64,000 nucleotides of DNA from Streptomyces benahoarensis (GCF_007280575.1 NZ_VKJP01000002.1:1-64000); one strand, 5' to 3'. Positions 34,190 to 43,721 are shown, counted from the first letter of the stretch. Translations and numbers: made by a program. Notes: a model not told the origin generated them from the letters alone.

Positions 34190-36172
34190 TCAGCTGTCGC
34201 GTGCAGCGACCGCGTGCAGGCGCAGGGCCAGGTGGAGTTCGAGGGCGCGTTCGGGGGTGTTCCAGTCGGCGCCGAGCAGATGCTGTATGCGGGCGAGGCG
34301 CTGGACGACGGTGTTGACGTGCACGTGGAGCAGGTCCTTGGCCCTGGTGAGGATCTGACCGCTGGCGAAGTACGCCTCAAGGGTGCGGACGAGTTCGGTG
34401 CCGCGTTCGGCGTCGTAGGCGAGCAGGGGGCCGAGGCTGGCGTCCACGAAGGTACGCGTGTCGCGGTTCTCCCCCAGCACGACGCCGAGGAAGCCGAGTT
34501 CGCTGATGTCCGCGCCGTCGCCGGTGCGGCCGAGCGCGTGCAGGGCGCGTAGGCAGCGGGAGGCTTCGGCGTGGGCTTCCACGACGGCCGTGAGGCCGGA
34601 TGCGGGACCGGCGGCGGCCACCGTGACCGGAGCGCCGACCGCTCGGCCCCACTGCCGGGCGAGGTCCCGGGCGAGTCGGCCGGGTTCCGAGGCGAGGGCC
34701 GCTTCCGGGCCGTTCGCGACGTCCTTCCTTGCGAGTGACCGGAGGAGGACGAGGGAGCCGTGATGCTCGGCGCTGACGGTGCCGGGATGGTGGGCGAGGT
34801 GGGACAGGCTGGCGAGGTTGAGCCGTTCCCGGGCGCCCTGAGCCGTGTCCGCGACGAGCACGAGGTGCGGGCGCCGCAGGTCGATACCGAGCCGGCGGCC
34901 CCGCTCGATGAGAGCGCCGGGGTCCTGGCCGGGTGCGTCGAGAAGGTCGGCGATGAGGTTGCCGCGCAGTCGGTTCTCGGTCTCGGCGGCCCTGCGACGC
35001 AGCATGACGAGCAGGCCGGTGACGACGGAGGCCCGTTCGAACAGGCGCCGGTCGGTGTCCTCCAGCGCACGGTGGTCGTGCAGCACGAGCGTGGCAAGGA
35101 CTTCCGGTCCGGCCAGCACCGCGCACACCCAGTGCCCTGCCCGGTGCACGGCGCGCGCCACCTCCCGGGAATCCTCTGACGCTGCCGGTAGCCAATCGGC
35201 CACGGTGTCGTCGAGAGGAAAGGCCGCGCCGTGCTCATCCGTCGCCGCGAGCGGGATGCCCTCCGGGTCGTGCAGGGAGATGGGTCCGTGCAGCAGGCGG
35301 GCGAGCGCGGTCGTGACCTCGGGTACGTCACCGCCCCGCAGCACGAGGTCGGTGAGCCGGTCGTGGGCCTCCTCGGCGCGGCGCAGGGCCTCGGTCTGGC
35401 GGCGGACGATCTCGTTGGCGGCAGCGAGTTCATCCAGTGCCTGCCGGGTTTCGGCGATGCTGCTGGCCGTGTCGATGGCGACAGCGGCGTGCGTGGCCAG
35501 TGACTGCAGGAGGGCAATCTCGTCCTGGCTGAAGGAACGAGGCGCGCGGTCCGCGGCGAACAGGACGCCGACGACCTTGTGCGAGGAGTCGGTACGCGAA
35601 CCCAGGAGCAGGGGCACCCCGAGAATGGAGACGAGCCCCTCGTCCAGGACGCCCGCGTCGATGCTGCCGGTGTGGTGGAAGCGCGGGTCGATGCGGTAGT
35701 CAGGAGTGGCATAGGGGCGGGCGGTCTGGGCGACGAGCCCGCCGAGGCCATCGCCCAAACTGAGACGCAGCTGCTGGAACGCCTGGGAGACGGACCCCTC
35801 GGTGACCCGCATGTAGGTGTCGCCGGCCACCTCGTCCGGCAGCGTCAGGTATGCGGTGTCGGTGCCCAGCAGGCTGCGGACGCGGTGGACGATGGCGCGC
35901 AGCACGGTGTCCAGGCCGGTGGCGGCGGCCAGATCGCCGGCGGTGTCGAACAGCGCGGTGAGTTCCTGTTCGCGGCGCCGGTGCTGGCGAAGGGTGCTGC
36001 GGATACGCAGCGCCGTGCCGGCCGCCTGCTCCACCTCCCGCAGTTCCGCGGCGGGCACGCCCTCAGCACGGGCGCGCTCCACCTGCACGCTCAGCTCCTC
36101 GGCCGGTGCGCCGCTCTCCAGCAGTTCCAGCAGCGCGCGCAGGTACGGCGCGGCGCAGGGCTGCTCGTGCAT
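34190..36172 (-). CDS. GAF-domain transcriptional regulator of the PucR/CdaR type
   Basis: A 660-residue regulator. A short N-terminal coiled coil (residues 1-60) leads to a GAF domain (about 65-225, ALFDTAGDLAAATGLDTVLRAIVHRV...). A second sensory-like region and a GGDEF-like degenerate section follow, and a C-terminal PucR-type helix-turn-helix (LLHVHVNTVVQRLARIQHLLGADW). ATG 36172 is chosen; the frame is open further. It is downstream of the MHS transporter and 3-hydroxybutyrate dehydrogenase on the same strand and probably controls them. Confidence 0.87.
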   Translation of the reverse strand: MHEQPCAAPYLRALLELLESGAPAEELSVQVERARAEGVPAAELREVEQAAGTALRIRSTLRQHRRREQELTALFDTAGDLAAATGLDTVLRAIVHRVRSLLGTDTAYLTLPDEVAGDTYMRVTEGSVSQAFQQLRLSLGDGLGGLVAQTARPYATPDYRIDPRFHHTGSIDAGVLDEGLVSILGVPLLLGSRTDSSHKVVGVLFAADRAPRSFSQDEIALLQSLATHAAVAIDTASSIAETRQALDELAAANEIVRRQTEALRRAEEAHDRLTDLVLRGGDVPEVTTALARLLHGPISLHDPEGIPLAATDEHGAAFPLDDTVADWLPAASEDSREVARAVHRAGHWVCAVLAGPEVLATLVLHDHRALEDTDRRLFERASVVTGLLVMLRRRAAETENRLRGNLIADLLDAPGQDPGALIERGRRLGIDLRRPHLVLVADTAQGARERLNLASLSHLAHHPGTVSAEHHGSLVLLRSLARKDVANGPEAALASEPGRLARDLARQWGRAVGAPVTVAAAGPASGLTAVVEAHAEASRCLRALHALGRTGDGADISELGFLGVVLGENRDTRTFVDASLGPLLAYDAERGTELVRTLEAYFASGQILTRAKDLLHVHVNTVVQRLARIQHLLGADWNTPERALELHLALRLHAVAARDS

Positions 36173-36282
36173 GGGAACACCTGTGGTGGGCGGACCGGGC
36201 GGGCGCGGAGGACAGCGGCAACTATAGACAGCCCTGCCCTGTGTCATGGGCGCCTCGCCATTCCGCGAGGCACCCATGACGC

Positions 36283-37704
36283 TTACGCGGTGGGCGCGTT
36301 GCGGCCACCGACGGGGGCAGCGGCGTCCTTGGCGTCCACCACCGTCGGCGACGGTGTTCCTGCGCTGCCGTCACCGTTGGTCTCGTCGTCGCCGACGGTG
36401 GCAAGGTCGCGCCCGCGAGTCTCCCGCGCGAGGAGCACGGCCACCACCGTGACGACAGCGGCCGCTGTCACATACAGAGCGATCGGCCCGGAACCGTGGT
36501 AAGCGCCCAGGAGCGCGGTCGCGATCAGCGGGGCAGAGGCGCCGGCGACGACGGAGGAGAGCTGGGCGCCGATGGACGCACCGGAGTAGCGGACCCGGGT
36601 GGCGAACAGTTCCGAGAAGAAGGCCGCCTGGGGCGCGTACATGGCGCTGTGGAAGACCAGTCCGATGACGACGGCGAGGGTCAGCGCGGGGAAGGACTTC
36701 GTATCGGCGAGCGCGAAGAAGGCCCACACCCAGATACCGGTGCCGACGGCGCCGACCAGGTAGACGGGGCGGCGGCCGATGCGGTCGGACAGGGCGCCGA
36801 ACAGCGGGATCAGGCAGAACTGAACGGCCGAGCCGATCAGTACGGCGTTGAGCGCGGTCTGCTCGCGCAGCTTCAGATGGCCGACGCAGTAGGCCAGGAT
36901 GAATGCGGTGAGGATGTAGTACGAGATGTTCTCCGCGATGCGGGCGCCTATCGCGACCAGGATGTCCCGCCAGTGGGTGCGCACCACGTCGACCACCGGC
37001 GGCCGTTCGTCGCCCGCCTCGGAGCGGCGTTCTTCGGCACGGGCCAGCGCTTCCTTGAACAACGGCGACTCGTCCACGCTGAGGCGTACCCACATTCCGA
37101 CCAGGACGAGGACGCCGGAGGCGAGGAAGGCCAGCCGCCAGCCCCAGGTCTCGAACGCGTGTGAGCTGGTGGTACCCGTGAGCAGCGCCAGGACACCGAC
37201 GGCGAGGAGGTTGCCGGCGGGGGCGCCGCCTTGCGGCCACGAGGCCCAGAAGCCGCGGTGCCGGGGGCTTCCGTGCTCGGACACGAGCAGGACCGCGCCG
37301 CCCCATTCGCCGCCGAGTGCGAAGCCCTGGATCAGGCGCAGCAGGGTCAGCAGCACCGGTGCCGCCACACCGATGGAGTGGTAGCTCGGCACACAACCGA
37401 TCAGGACGGTGGCGCCGCCCATCATCAGCAGGCTGGTGACCAGGAGCTTCTTACGCCCGACCCGGTCTCCGAAGTGTCCGAAGACGAGGGCACCGATGGG
37501 GCGGGCCACGAAGCCGATGGCATAGGTGAGGAAGGAAAGCAGGGTGCCGGTCAGCGGGTCGGAGTCGGGGAAGAACACCTTGCCGAACACCAGCGCGGCC
37601 GCGGAGCCGTAGAGGAAGTAGTCGTACCACTCCACGGTGGTGCCGACCAGGCTGGCCGCCACCACGCGGCCGAGGCGCGGGGGTCTGGGGGTCTTACCGT
37701 TCAC
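36283..37704 (-). CDS. MFS transporter, metabolite:H+ symporter (MHS) family
   Basis: A 473-residue, 12-TM symporter. The family signature lies in TM1 (TTVEWYDYFLYG), and GHFGDRVGRKK is the motif-A loop. RLIQGFALGGEWGGAVLL is the conserved TM4-5 MHS motif. These proteins import organic acids such as 2-oxoglutarate, shikimate or citrate. Its place between a 3-hydroxybutyrate dehydrogenase and a PucR-type regulator suggests 3-hydroxybutyrate or a related acid. The GTG start has AAGGTG upstream. Confidence 0.9.
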   Translation of the reverse strand: MNGKTPRPPRLGRVVAASLVGTTVEWYDYFLYGSAAALVFGKVFFPDSDPLTGTLLSFLTYAIGFVARPIGALVFGHFGDRVGRKKLLVTSLLMMGGATVLIGCVPSYHSIGVAAPVLLTLLRLIQGFALGGEWGGAVLLVSEHGSPRHRGFWASWPQGGAPAGNLLAVGVLALLTGTTSSHAFETWGWRLAFLASGVLVLVGMWVRLSVDESPLFKEALARAEERRSEAGDERPPVVDVVRTHWRDILVAIGARIAENISYYILTAFILAYCVGHLKLREQTALNAVLIGSAVQFCLIPLFGALSDRIGRRPVYLVGAVGTGIWVWAFFALADTKSFPALTLAVVIGLVFHSAMYAPQAAFFSELFATRVRYSGASIGAQLSSVVAGASAPLIATALLGAYHGSGPIALYVTAAAVVTVVAVLLARETRGRDLATVGDDETNGDGSAGTPSPTVVDAKDAAAPVGGRNAPTA

Positions 37705-37800
37705 GGGTCGTCACCTTTGCGAGATGGCGGGGAGAACACGGACGTGTGGAAGGCGCCGGGGCGCCTCCGAAGGCGGAGCCGGGGCCGTCAGCGGGAGGGG

Positions 37801-38616
37801 TCAGCGGGCGGTCCAGCCGCCGTCCATGACCAGGTCGGTACCGGTGATGGACGCAGCGTGCGGTGCGCACAGCCACAGCACCGCCCGGGCGACCTCGTCG
37901 GGTTCGATCAGCCGCTTGACGGCGCTGCGTTCAAGGAGGACGTCGCTCATGACGTCCGCCTCCGGGATGCCGTGGGCAGCGGCCTGCTGACTGATCTGCC
38001 GCTCGACCAGCGGGGTACGCACGTAGCCCGGATTGACGCAGTTGCTGGTGACGCCGTGCCCGGCGCCCTCCAGGGCGATCACTTTGCTCAGCCCCTGCAG
38101 AGCGTGCTTGGCCGTGACGTAGGCGCTCTTGTACGGGCTGGCGCGCAGTCCGTGCACGGAAGAGATGTTGACCACCCGGCCCCACCCCCGCGCGTACATT
38201 CCCGGCAGCGTGCGGTGCAGAATCCGGAACGGTGCCTCGACCATGATCCGCTGCATCAGAGCGAAGCGATCGGGGTCGAACTCGGTGATCGGGGCCACGT
38301 GTTGCAGGCCCGCATTGTTGACCACGATGTCGGCGTCGGCGGGCAGCGCTGCCACCGCCTCCGGGTCGGCCAGGTCCGCCACGTGGAGGGTGCCGTCGAT
38401 CTGCGCCGCGGTCCTCTCGGCGGCTTCCCCGTCGACATCGACGACCTGGACGCGTGCGCCCGACGCCGCAAGCGCGAGGGCGCACGCCCTGCCGATACCG
38501 CTTGCCGCGCCCGTGACCATGGCTGTCCTGCCGTGCAGAGAGCCGGGCACGGCAGACAGGCCGGGGCTGGTCGCGGGCGTGCCCCGAGCCCGTGTCGCTT
38601 CGTGTGGGTGAGCCAT
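37801..38616 (-). CDS. D-3-hydroxybutyrate dehydrogenase (SDR)
   Basis: A 271-residue short-chain dehydrogenase. The Rossmann motif is TGAASGIG, the NNAGLQH segment is typical of 3-hydroxybutyrate dehydrogenases, and the catalytic Ser-Tyr-Lys are in ISSVHG and KSAYVTAKH. The substrate loop VNPGYVRTPLVERQISQQA is close to the BdhA consensus. It oxidises 3-hydroxybutyrate to acetoacetate with NAD+. ATG 38616 is taken; GTG 38625 is equally possible. It heads a minus-strand set with the MHS transporter. Confidence 0.9.
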   Translation of the reverse strand: MAHPHEATRARGTPATSPGLSAVPGSLHGRTAMVTGAASGIGRACALALAASGARVQVVDVDGEAAERTAAQIDGTLHVADLADPEAVAALPADADIVVNNAGLQHVAPITEFDPDRFALMQRIMVEAPFRILHRTLPGMYARGWGRVVNISSVHGLRASPYKSAYVTAKHALQGLSKVIALEGAGHGVTSNCVNPGYVRTPLVERQISQQAAAHGIPEADVMSDVLLERSAVKRLIEPDEVARAVLWLCAPHAASITGTDLVMDGGWTAR

Positions 38617-38832
38617 GCCGTTCACCGTAGGAGCGGCCGCGATACCGGCCCATGGCTGTCAAAACCACAAGCGGGCCCGGGAAGGTGGTGCCCCGACCCA
38701 TAGAACACTCAGCGGGCCGGGAGTTTTACTTGACGCCTTTGGAAGCCATCGGCTGTACGCAGTCCGCGGGTGACGCGCGGCGCGCTCCCGCCGGGCGGTC
38801 CTCAGACCCTCGCGCGCCGAACGGCCGCCTGT

Positions 38833-39759
38833 TCAGGCCTCGGTGCGCCGGGTGGTGATCTCCCGCAGTACGTCCATGACCGCTCGGGCGCGGGCGGTCT
38901 GGGTCACGCTCCCCACAGTGGCGATCTTGACTTCGAGCGGCGGTCCACTGTCCCGGAGCTGGAGTTCCGCGACCTCGCCGCCGCCGTAGGTCTGACTGGT
39001 CGCCGGCCGCTGGTTGAGCACGGAGTAGCCGAGTCCGCGTGCCACCAGGGAGCGCACGGTCTCGTAGCTCTGGGTGCGGTAGCGGACATCGGGCGCGGTG
39101 CCGGTGGCGGCCACCAGCGAGCGGAAGTAGTCGCGGCTGTGGGGAAGGTCGAGGAGGACGAGCGGTTCCGCGGACAGTTCGGCCAGCTCCACACTGCCCT
39201 GACCGGCCAGCGGATGATCGGCCGACACGATGACATACGCCGGGGCGCGGGCGATCGTCTCGCCGCGCAGGTCCGGCTCGGCCGACAGACCGAGGTCGTA
39301 GGTGAGGGCGAAGTCGATGCGCCCCGCCGCCAGGGCTTGGACGAGCTGGTCCGTCTCCGCCTCCACGACGTCGATCTCGATGCCCGGATGGCGTCGGGTG
39401 CACTCGCTGAACAAGGGTGGCAGGTAGTAGGGGGCCAGGGTCACGAAACAGCCGACGGCCACCGGCCCGGAGAGGGACTCACCGCCTCCCCGGGCCTCCC
39501 GTTCGACCTCGCGGGCGCGGCCCAGCAGTTCCCGTGCCTGCTGCCGGAGCCTCTCCCCGGCGGGTGTGAGCGTCAGACCCCGGCCCCGTCGGCGGATGAA
39601 CAGCTGCACCCGCAGGTCCCGCTCCAGGTTGTGGACGGCCGTGGAGACGGCGGACTGCGCGATGTGCAGCTCCGCCGACGCCTCCGTCATCGAACCGCGT
39701 TCGGCAGCGACAAGGAAATAGCGGAGCTGAACGAGCGTGAAACCCACTGGTGACGTCAT
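38833..39759 (-). CDS. LysR-family transcriptional regulator
   Basis: A 308-residue LysR protein. The helix-turn-helix is at residues about 9-65 (LVQLRYFLVAAERGSMTEASAELHIAQSAVSTAVHNLERDL). The effector-binding domain has two periplasmic-binding-like lobes (VAVGCFVTLAPYYLPPL, RIDFALTYDLGL). It is only 39 bp after the MHS transporter gene and may be co-transcribed with it. The regulated metabolite is unknown. Confidence 0.92.
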   Translation of the reverse strand: MTSPVGFTLVQLRYFLVAAERGSMTEASAELHIAQSAVSTAVHNLERDLRVQLFIRRRGRGLTLTPAGERLRQQARELLGRAREVEREARGGGESLSGPVAVGCFVTLAPYYLPPLFSECTRRHPGIEIDVVEAETDQLVQALAAGRIDFALTYDLGLSAEPDLRGETIARAPAYVIVSADHPLAGQGSVELAELSAEPLVLLDLPHSRDYFRSLVAATGTAPDVRYRTQSYETVRSLVARGLGYSVLNQRPATSQTYGGGEVAELQLRDSGPPLEVKIATVGSVTQTARARAVMDVLREITTRRTEA

Positions 39760-39797
39760 ACGTGGCCCTTGCGCCTGGTGATCCGGTCGGGCCGACC

Positions 39798-41171
39798 CTA
39801 TTGCGGCGCCGGCTGAGGGGCCTCAAGGGGCACCGCCGCTTCGGACATGTCCTCGGGGTGCAGCAGGGCGGAACCGGCGGTCTCCCGCAGGGACAGGGCG
39901 GCGACGAGACCGCCGACGGCGAACACCATCAGGTACGGGCCGGGTGCCAGGGTGCTGCCGGTCGCGGAGATGAGCACGGTCATCAGGTACGGCACGGTCC
40001 CGGCGAACAGGGCGGCGGTGAGGTTGTAGGCGACGGACAGACCGCTCTGCCGCGTGCGGGTGGGGAAGATCTCCGCCGACCACACCGCGTACGTGCCGAG
40101 AATCGCCGCCAGAATCACACCGAGCAGCAGACCGGCGATCCACGTCCCGACGAGCCCGGTCCGCATCAGCAGAAAGGCCGGGGTGGAGACGACCAGCAGG
40201 GCGGCCGTCGCCCCGACGAACACCGGCTTGCGCCCCACCCGGTCGGACAGCAGCCCGAACAACGGCACGAGCACAAGGCCGAGCAGCGAGATCGCCGTGG
40301 CCAGCAGGGCGGCGTTGTCGGCCGAGTGCCCCAGGTGGTCGGTCTCGTAGGTGACGAGGTAGGTCAGCACCGCGTAGAAGGGCACGTGCATGGCCGCCAT
40401 CAGACCCGCCGCCTGGAGCAACTGCCGCTTGTGGTGGCGCAGAAGCTCCCGCGCGGGGCTGCACGGGACGGAGTCGTTGGCTTCGAGCGTCCGGTACTCC
40501 GGGGTGTCCTCGATCTTGTTGCGGATGATGAAGCCGATGACGCCCAGCGGCGCGGAGACGAGGAAGGGGATGCGCCAGCCCCAGGAGGTCAGCTGGTCGG
40601 CGTCGAGTCCCGTCGACAGCAGCAGGAAGACTAACGAGCCGGCGAGGAAGCCGAGCAGGGAGCCGACCTCCAGCCAGCTCACGCCGAAGCCGCGGCGGCG
40701 CCGGGGCGCGCTCTCGGCGAGGAAGCTCGCCGCGCTGCCGAACTCACCGCCCGCGGCGAAGCCCTGGATCAGGCGCAGGACCACCAGGAACACGGGGGCG
40801 GCGATCCCGATCGATGCGTAGCCGGGCAGCAGACCGATCCCCAGGGTCGCGCCGGACATCAGGAAGATGACCAGCGACAGGGTGCGCTTGCGGCCGATCC
40901 GGTCGCCGAGCGGCCCGAACACCAGGGCGCCGACCGGCCGGATGCCGAACGACACGGCGAACACACCGAACACGGCGAGCAGTCCGGTCGTGCTGTCCTC
41001 GGCCGGGAAGAACACGGCCGCGACGGTACCGGCGAGATAGGCGTAGGCGGCCCAGTCGAACCAGTGCACGAACACGCCGATGGCTCCCGCGGCGACGCTC
41101 CTGCGCAGGTCGACCACGTCGGTGGGCACCGCGACTTCGGTCTCTGCGGTACCGCTGTTACAGGTGCGCAT
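39798..41171 (-). CDS. MFS transporter, MHS family, with an in-frame TTA codon
   Basis: A 457-residue, 12-TM symporter. It has VHWFDWAAYAYLAG in TM1, FGPLGDRIGRKR (motif A) and RLIQGFAAGGEFGSAASFL. ATG 41171 has a strong AAGGAGG; the frame is open to 41303 but without membrane character. The Leu codon at 40632-40634 is TTA, read by the bldA tRNA in Streptomyces. The gene lies downstream of the amidohydrolase/DUF1028/RidA operon and may import its substrate. Confidence 0.9.
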   Translation of the reverse strand: MRTCNSGTAETEVAVPTDVVDLRRSVAAGAIGVFVHWFDWAAYAYLAGTVAAVFFPAEDSTTGLLAVFGVFAVSFGIRPVGALVFGPLGDRIGRKRTLSLVIFLMSGATLGIGLLPGYASIGIAAPVFLVVLRLIQGFAAGGEFGSAASFLAESAPRRRRGFGVSWLEVGSLLGFLAGSLVFLLLSTGLDADQLTSWGWRIPFLVSAPLGVIGFIIRNKIEDTPEYRTLEANDSVPCSPARELLRHHKRQLLQAAGLMAAMHVPFYAVLTYLVTYETDHLGHSADNAALLATAISLLGLVLVPLFGLLSDRVGRKPVFVGATAALLVVSTPAFLLMRTGLVGTWIAGLLLGVILAAILGTYAVWSAEIFPTRTRQSGLSVAYNLTAALFAGTVPYLMTVLISATGSTLAPGPYLMVFAVGGLVAALSLRETAGSALLHPEDMSEAAVPLEAPQPAPQ

Positions 41172-41240
41172 GCGCGCCTCCTTGTGAGGACGGGGAAAAG
41201 GGGCCGGAGCTGTGCGGGTGCCGCCGGCGCGGTGTTCTCG

Positions 41241-41346
41241 GAGCGCGGGCAGGCCGGTGAGGGCGGCGGGGCTGGTGAGCTCGTGGAGTTCCGTCCCGGT
41301 CACCTGCTCGCGCTCGCGTATGAGGGCGAGCGCGGGCAGGCCGGTG
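41241..41346 (-). repeat. Pair of 19-bp direct repeats upstream of the MHS transporter
   Basis: GAGCGCGGGCAGGCCGGTG occurs at 41241-41259 and again at 41328-41346. Both copies lie in the 244-bp gap between the amidohydrolase stop and the transporter start. They may be a regulatory site or a duplication. Confidence 0.6.
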
Positions 41347-41415
41347 TGGCAGCGCCGGGAGCGCCCCGGGTGCGGCCGTCGGGATCGTCTCCGGCCACGG
41401 CGGCGGCCGTCCCTG

Positions 41416-42564
41416 TCACGCCGTCGCTTCCCCGGCTGACGTGGCTCGGTCCACGCCGGTCCAGGCGAGCGCGACGGCCCCGTCGAGCAGGGCGCGTTGT
41501 GCCGTCCCGCCCACGCAGTACGCGGCGAACTCGTGCTGGTGGTTGGTGGCGGGCAGGGAGCCGATGCCGATGTAGGGGTGGATGGCCGGCACCGCCTGCG
41601 AGACGTTGCCCATGTCGGTGGAGGCGCGGTTCATTCGTGCGGCCTGGCCGGGCGGCGCGAACTCCCTGCCCAGGGAAAGGGCGTTCGCACGGTAGTGGCC
41701 GAGGGCGGTCTCGTCCGTGCGGAACTCCGCGTACGGCTTGCTCTCCGGCTCGATCTCCAGCTCGCAGCCTGTCGCGAGGGCACCGGCCTCGAAGGCCCGC
41801 ATGATGCGTGGCTCAAGCTCGGCCAGTTCGGCGAGCGTCTCCGCCCGCACGTACCACCGGCCGGTGGACCGCTCCGGGATGGCGTTCGGGGCGTCCCCGG
41901 CGTGGGTCACCACACCGTGCACCCGGGCCGAGGCCGGCAGTTGCTGGCGGAGCAGACCGATCGCGACCTGGGCCACGGTGAAGGCGTCGGCCGCGTTGAC
42001 CCCGGCCTCCGGATAGGCCGCGGCGTGCGCGGACTTCCCGGTGTAGGAGATCCGGGAGTGGCTGACCGCGAACGGCCGGGCCTCGGCGACATCGACCGGC
42101 GCCGGGTGCACCATCATCGCGAGGTCCACTCCGGCGAAGGCGCCGCGGTCGAGCATCTCGATCTTGCCGCCGCCGCCTTCCTCGGCCGGGGTGCCGTAGA
42201 CCTCGACGGTGAGGCCGGCGTCATCGGCGACGGCGGCCAGGCCGAGCGCGGCCCCCACCGAACTCGCCGCGATGAGATTGTGCCCGCACGCGTGGCCGAG
42301 GCCGGGCAGCGCGTCGTACTCGGCACACAGAGCGATCCGGACGGGCCCGCTGCCGATCCGGGCGTGGAACGCCGTCTCCAGGCCCACGTAGGACGAGGTG
42401 ACGTCGAATCCGGCGCGGTCGAGCAGTTCCGGCACGGCGGCCGCGGCCCGGTGTTCCTCCCAGGCGGTCTCCGGGTCGGCGTGCAGCCGCTCGGAGAGGT
42501 CGATCAGCTCCTCCGCACGGCGGTCGACCGCCTGCCGGGCCGCCTCCTTCAGCGCGCCCCTCAC
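41416..42564 (-). CDS. M20-family amidohydrolase (M20D type)
   Basis: A 382-residue zinc amidohydrolase. The conserved metal sites are GHACGHNL (Cys/His), EEGGGGK (catalytic Glu pair) and MVHPAP. The late motif TDMGNVSQAVPAIHPYIGI carries the last histidine. M20D enzymes cleave N-acyl amino acids or aminobenzoyl-glutamate. The GTG start overlaps the DUF1028 stop in GTGA. It is the last gene of a tightly packed four-gene set with DUF1028, RidA and a flavin monooxygenase. Confidence 0.9.
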   Translation of the reverse strand: MRGALKEAARQAVDRRAEELIDLSERLHADPETAWEEHRAAAAVPELLDRAGFDVTSSYVGLETAFHARIGSGPVRIALCAEYDALPGLGHACGHNLIAASSVGAALGLAAVADDAGLTVEVYGTPAEEGGGGKIEMLDRGAFAGVDLAMMVHPAPVDVAEARPFAVSHSRISYTGKSAHAAAYPEAGVNAADAFTVAQVAIGLLRQQLPASARVHGVVTHAGDAPNAIPERSTGRWYVRAETLAELAELEPRIMRAFEAGALATGCELEIEPESKPYAEFRTDETALGHYRANALSLGREFAPPGQAARMNRASTDMGNVSQAVPAIHPYIGIGSLPATNHQHEFAAYCVGGTAQRALLDGAVALAWTGVDRATSAGEATA

Positions 42565-43235
42565 AGGTCGCCCGGGACGCCGTACGAAGGGGAGGTGGCC
42601 GGGTCGAGGCCGCGCCGTACGTAGTCGTCCCGCTGCGGCAGCCAGACGTCAAGGAGTTCGCCGAGCCGGTCCACGGGATCATCGGCCCGGTCGACCCGCA
42701 GATCGGTCACGCGCCAGTCCACGTCCGCGACGACCGCCAGGCCCGCGGAGTACACCGGCCCCTCCTCGCCACCGGCCGCGACGGCGGCCTTCAGGGCAGT
42801 GATCAGACGCTCTTCGAGCTCCCCGGTGGCCTCGGCGTAGGCATCGAGGAGAACGCCGGGGATGTGCGCGCCGGACAGCATGTTGCCGGCCGCCACCGCG
42901 CCGTCCGCGGTGGCCGAACCGTGCGTGCCGAGCGTCCGCGAACCGCTGTGGGCGAACCCGGCACCGGAGCGGCCGAGGACGGTCAGCTGCCGGTACTCGA
43001 TGCTCTTCGCGTTACGGTTCGCGCCGGTGACGTCGGCCAGGGCGCGTTCCGCGTCACCGTGGTCCGCCAACCCCTCCAGGAGGCTCGTGCCGAGCGTCGG
43101 GTCGGTGATGTTCTGCGAGGCCGCCGCGCCGACCCCGGGCCGCAGGTGAGCGACCCGGGCGAACACGGCCGGACTCGACGAGCTGGCCACGACGCCGAAT
43201 CGCTCACCGTCGCGTACGACAAGGGAGAATGTCAT
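42561..43235 (-). CDS. DUF1028-family protein (predicted Ntn-hydrolase fold)
   Basis: A 224-residue protein that starts MTFSLVVRDGERFGVVASSSSP, typical of DUF1028. The family is thought to share the N-terminal-nucleophile hydrolase fold, with the Thr/Ser at position 2-4 as possible nucleophile after processing. Conserved blocks GVGAAASQNITDP, GRSGAGFAHSGSRT and GNML are visible. The start at 43235 gives this N-terminus; the longer frame adds low-complexity residues. It overlaps both neighbours by 4 bp. Family activity is not established. Confidence 0.85.
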   Translation of the reverse strand: MTFSLVVRDGERFGVVASSSSPAVFARVAHLRPGVGAAASQNITDPTLGTSLLEGLADHGDAERALADVTGANRNAKSIEYRQLTVLGRSGAGFAHSGSRTLGTHGSATADGAVAAGNMLSGAHIPGVLLDAYAEATGELEERLITALKAAVAAGGEEGPVYSAGLAVVADVDWRVTDLRVDRADDPVDRLGELLDVWLPQRDDYVRRGLDPATSPSYGVPGDL

Positions 43236-43711
43236 ACCAGTTCCTCCTCGGGGATCACGGCGATCGCGTCGATCTCGCACAGCCACTCCGGGCGGGCGAG
43301 GGCGGAGACCACCAGGCCGGTGGAGATGGGGTGCACGCCCTTGGTCCAGCGGCCCACGGTGCGGTACACCGCCTCGCGGTAGCGCGGGTCGATCAGGTAG
43401 ATGGTCACCTTGACCAGGTGCTCCATGCGGCTGCCCGCTTCTTCGAGCAGCATCTTGATGTTGGCCATGGCCTGCTCGGCCTGGGCCTCGGCGTCGCCGA
43501 TGCCCACGGACTCGCTGGTGTCGAGGTCCTGGCCGATCTGGCCCCGCACGTACACCGTGTTGCCGGCGACGACGGCCTGGCAGAGGTCGTTGTCGAGGTT
43601 CTGCTCCGGATAGGTGTCGCAGGTGTTGAACGGACGGATCCGGGTGTGCCCGCCGGCGACGATCGGGGCATTCGCCCGGCGGCCCTCACTGGTTGAGGTC
43701 GTGGAGGTCAT
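43232..43711 (-). CDS. RidA/YjgF/Rid-family protein
   Basis: A 159-residue protein with the Rid fold: VVAGNTVYVRGQIGQDLDT, EQAMANIKMLLEEAGSRMEHLVKVTIYL and RPEWLCEIDAIAVIPE. RidA proteins deaminate reactive enamine/imine intermediates, with an Arg near the end usually needed. Here the ARPEWLCEID block lacks the Arg at the classical RidA place seen as RVAVEA in others, so it may be a Rid2-7 subgroup. GAGGAG precedes ATG 43711. It overlaps DUF1028 by 4 bp and lies 10 bp after the flavin monooxygenase. Confidence 0.88.
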   Translation of the reverse strand: MTSTTSTSEGRRANAPIVAGGHTRIRPFNTCDTYPEQNLDNDLCQAVVAGNTVYVRGQIGQDLDTSESVGIGDAEAQAEQAMANIKMLLEEAGSRMEHLVKVTIYLIDPRYREAVYRTVGRWTKGVHPISTGLVVSALARPEWLCEIDAIAVIPEEELV

Positions 43712-43721
43712 CGTCTGCTCC

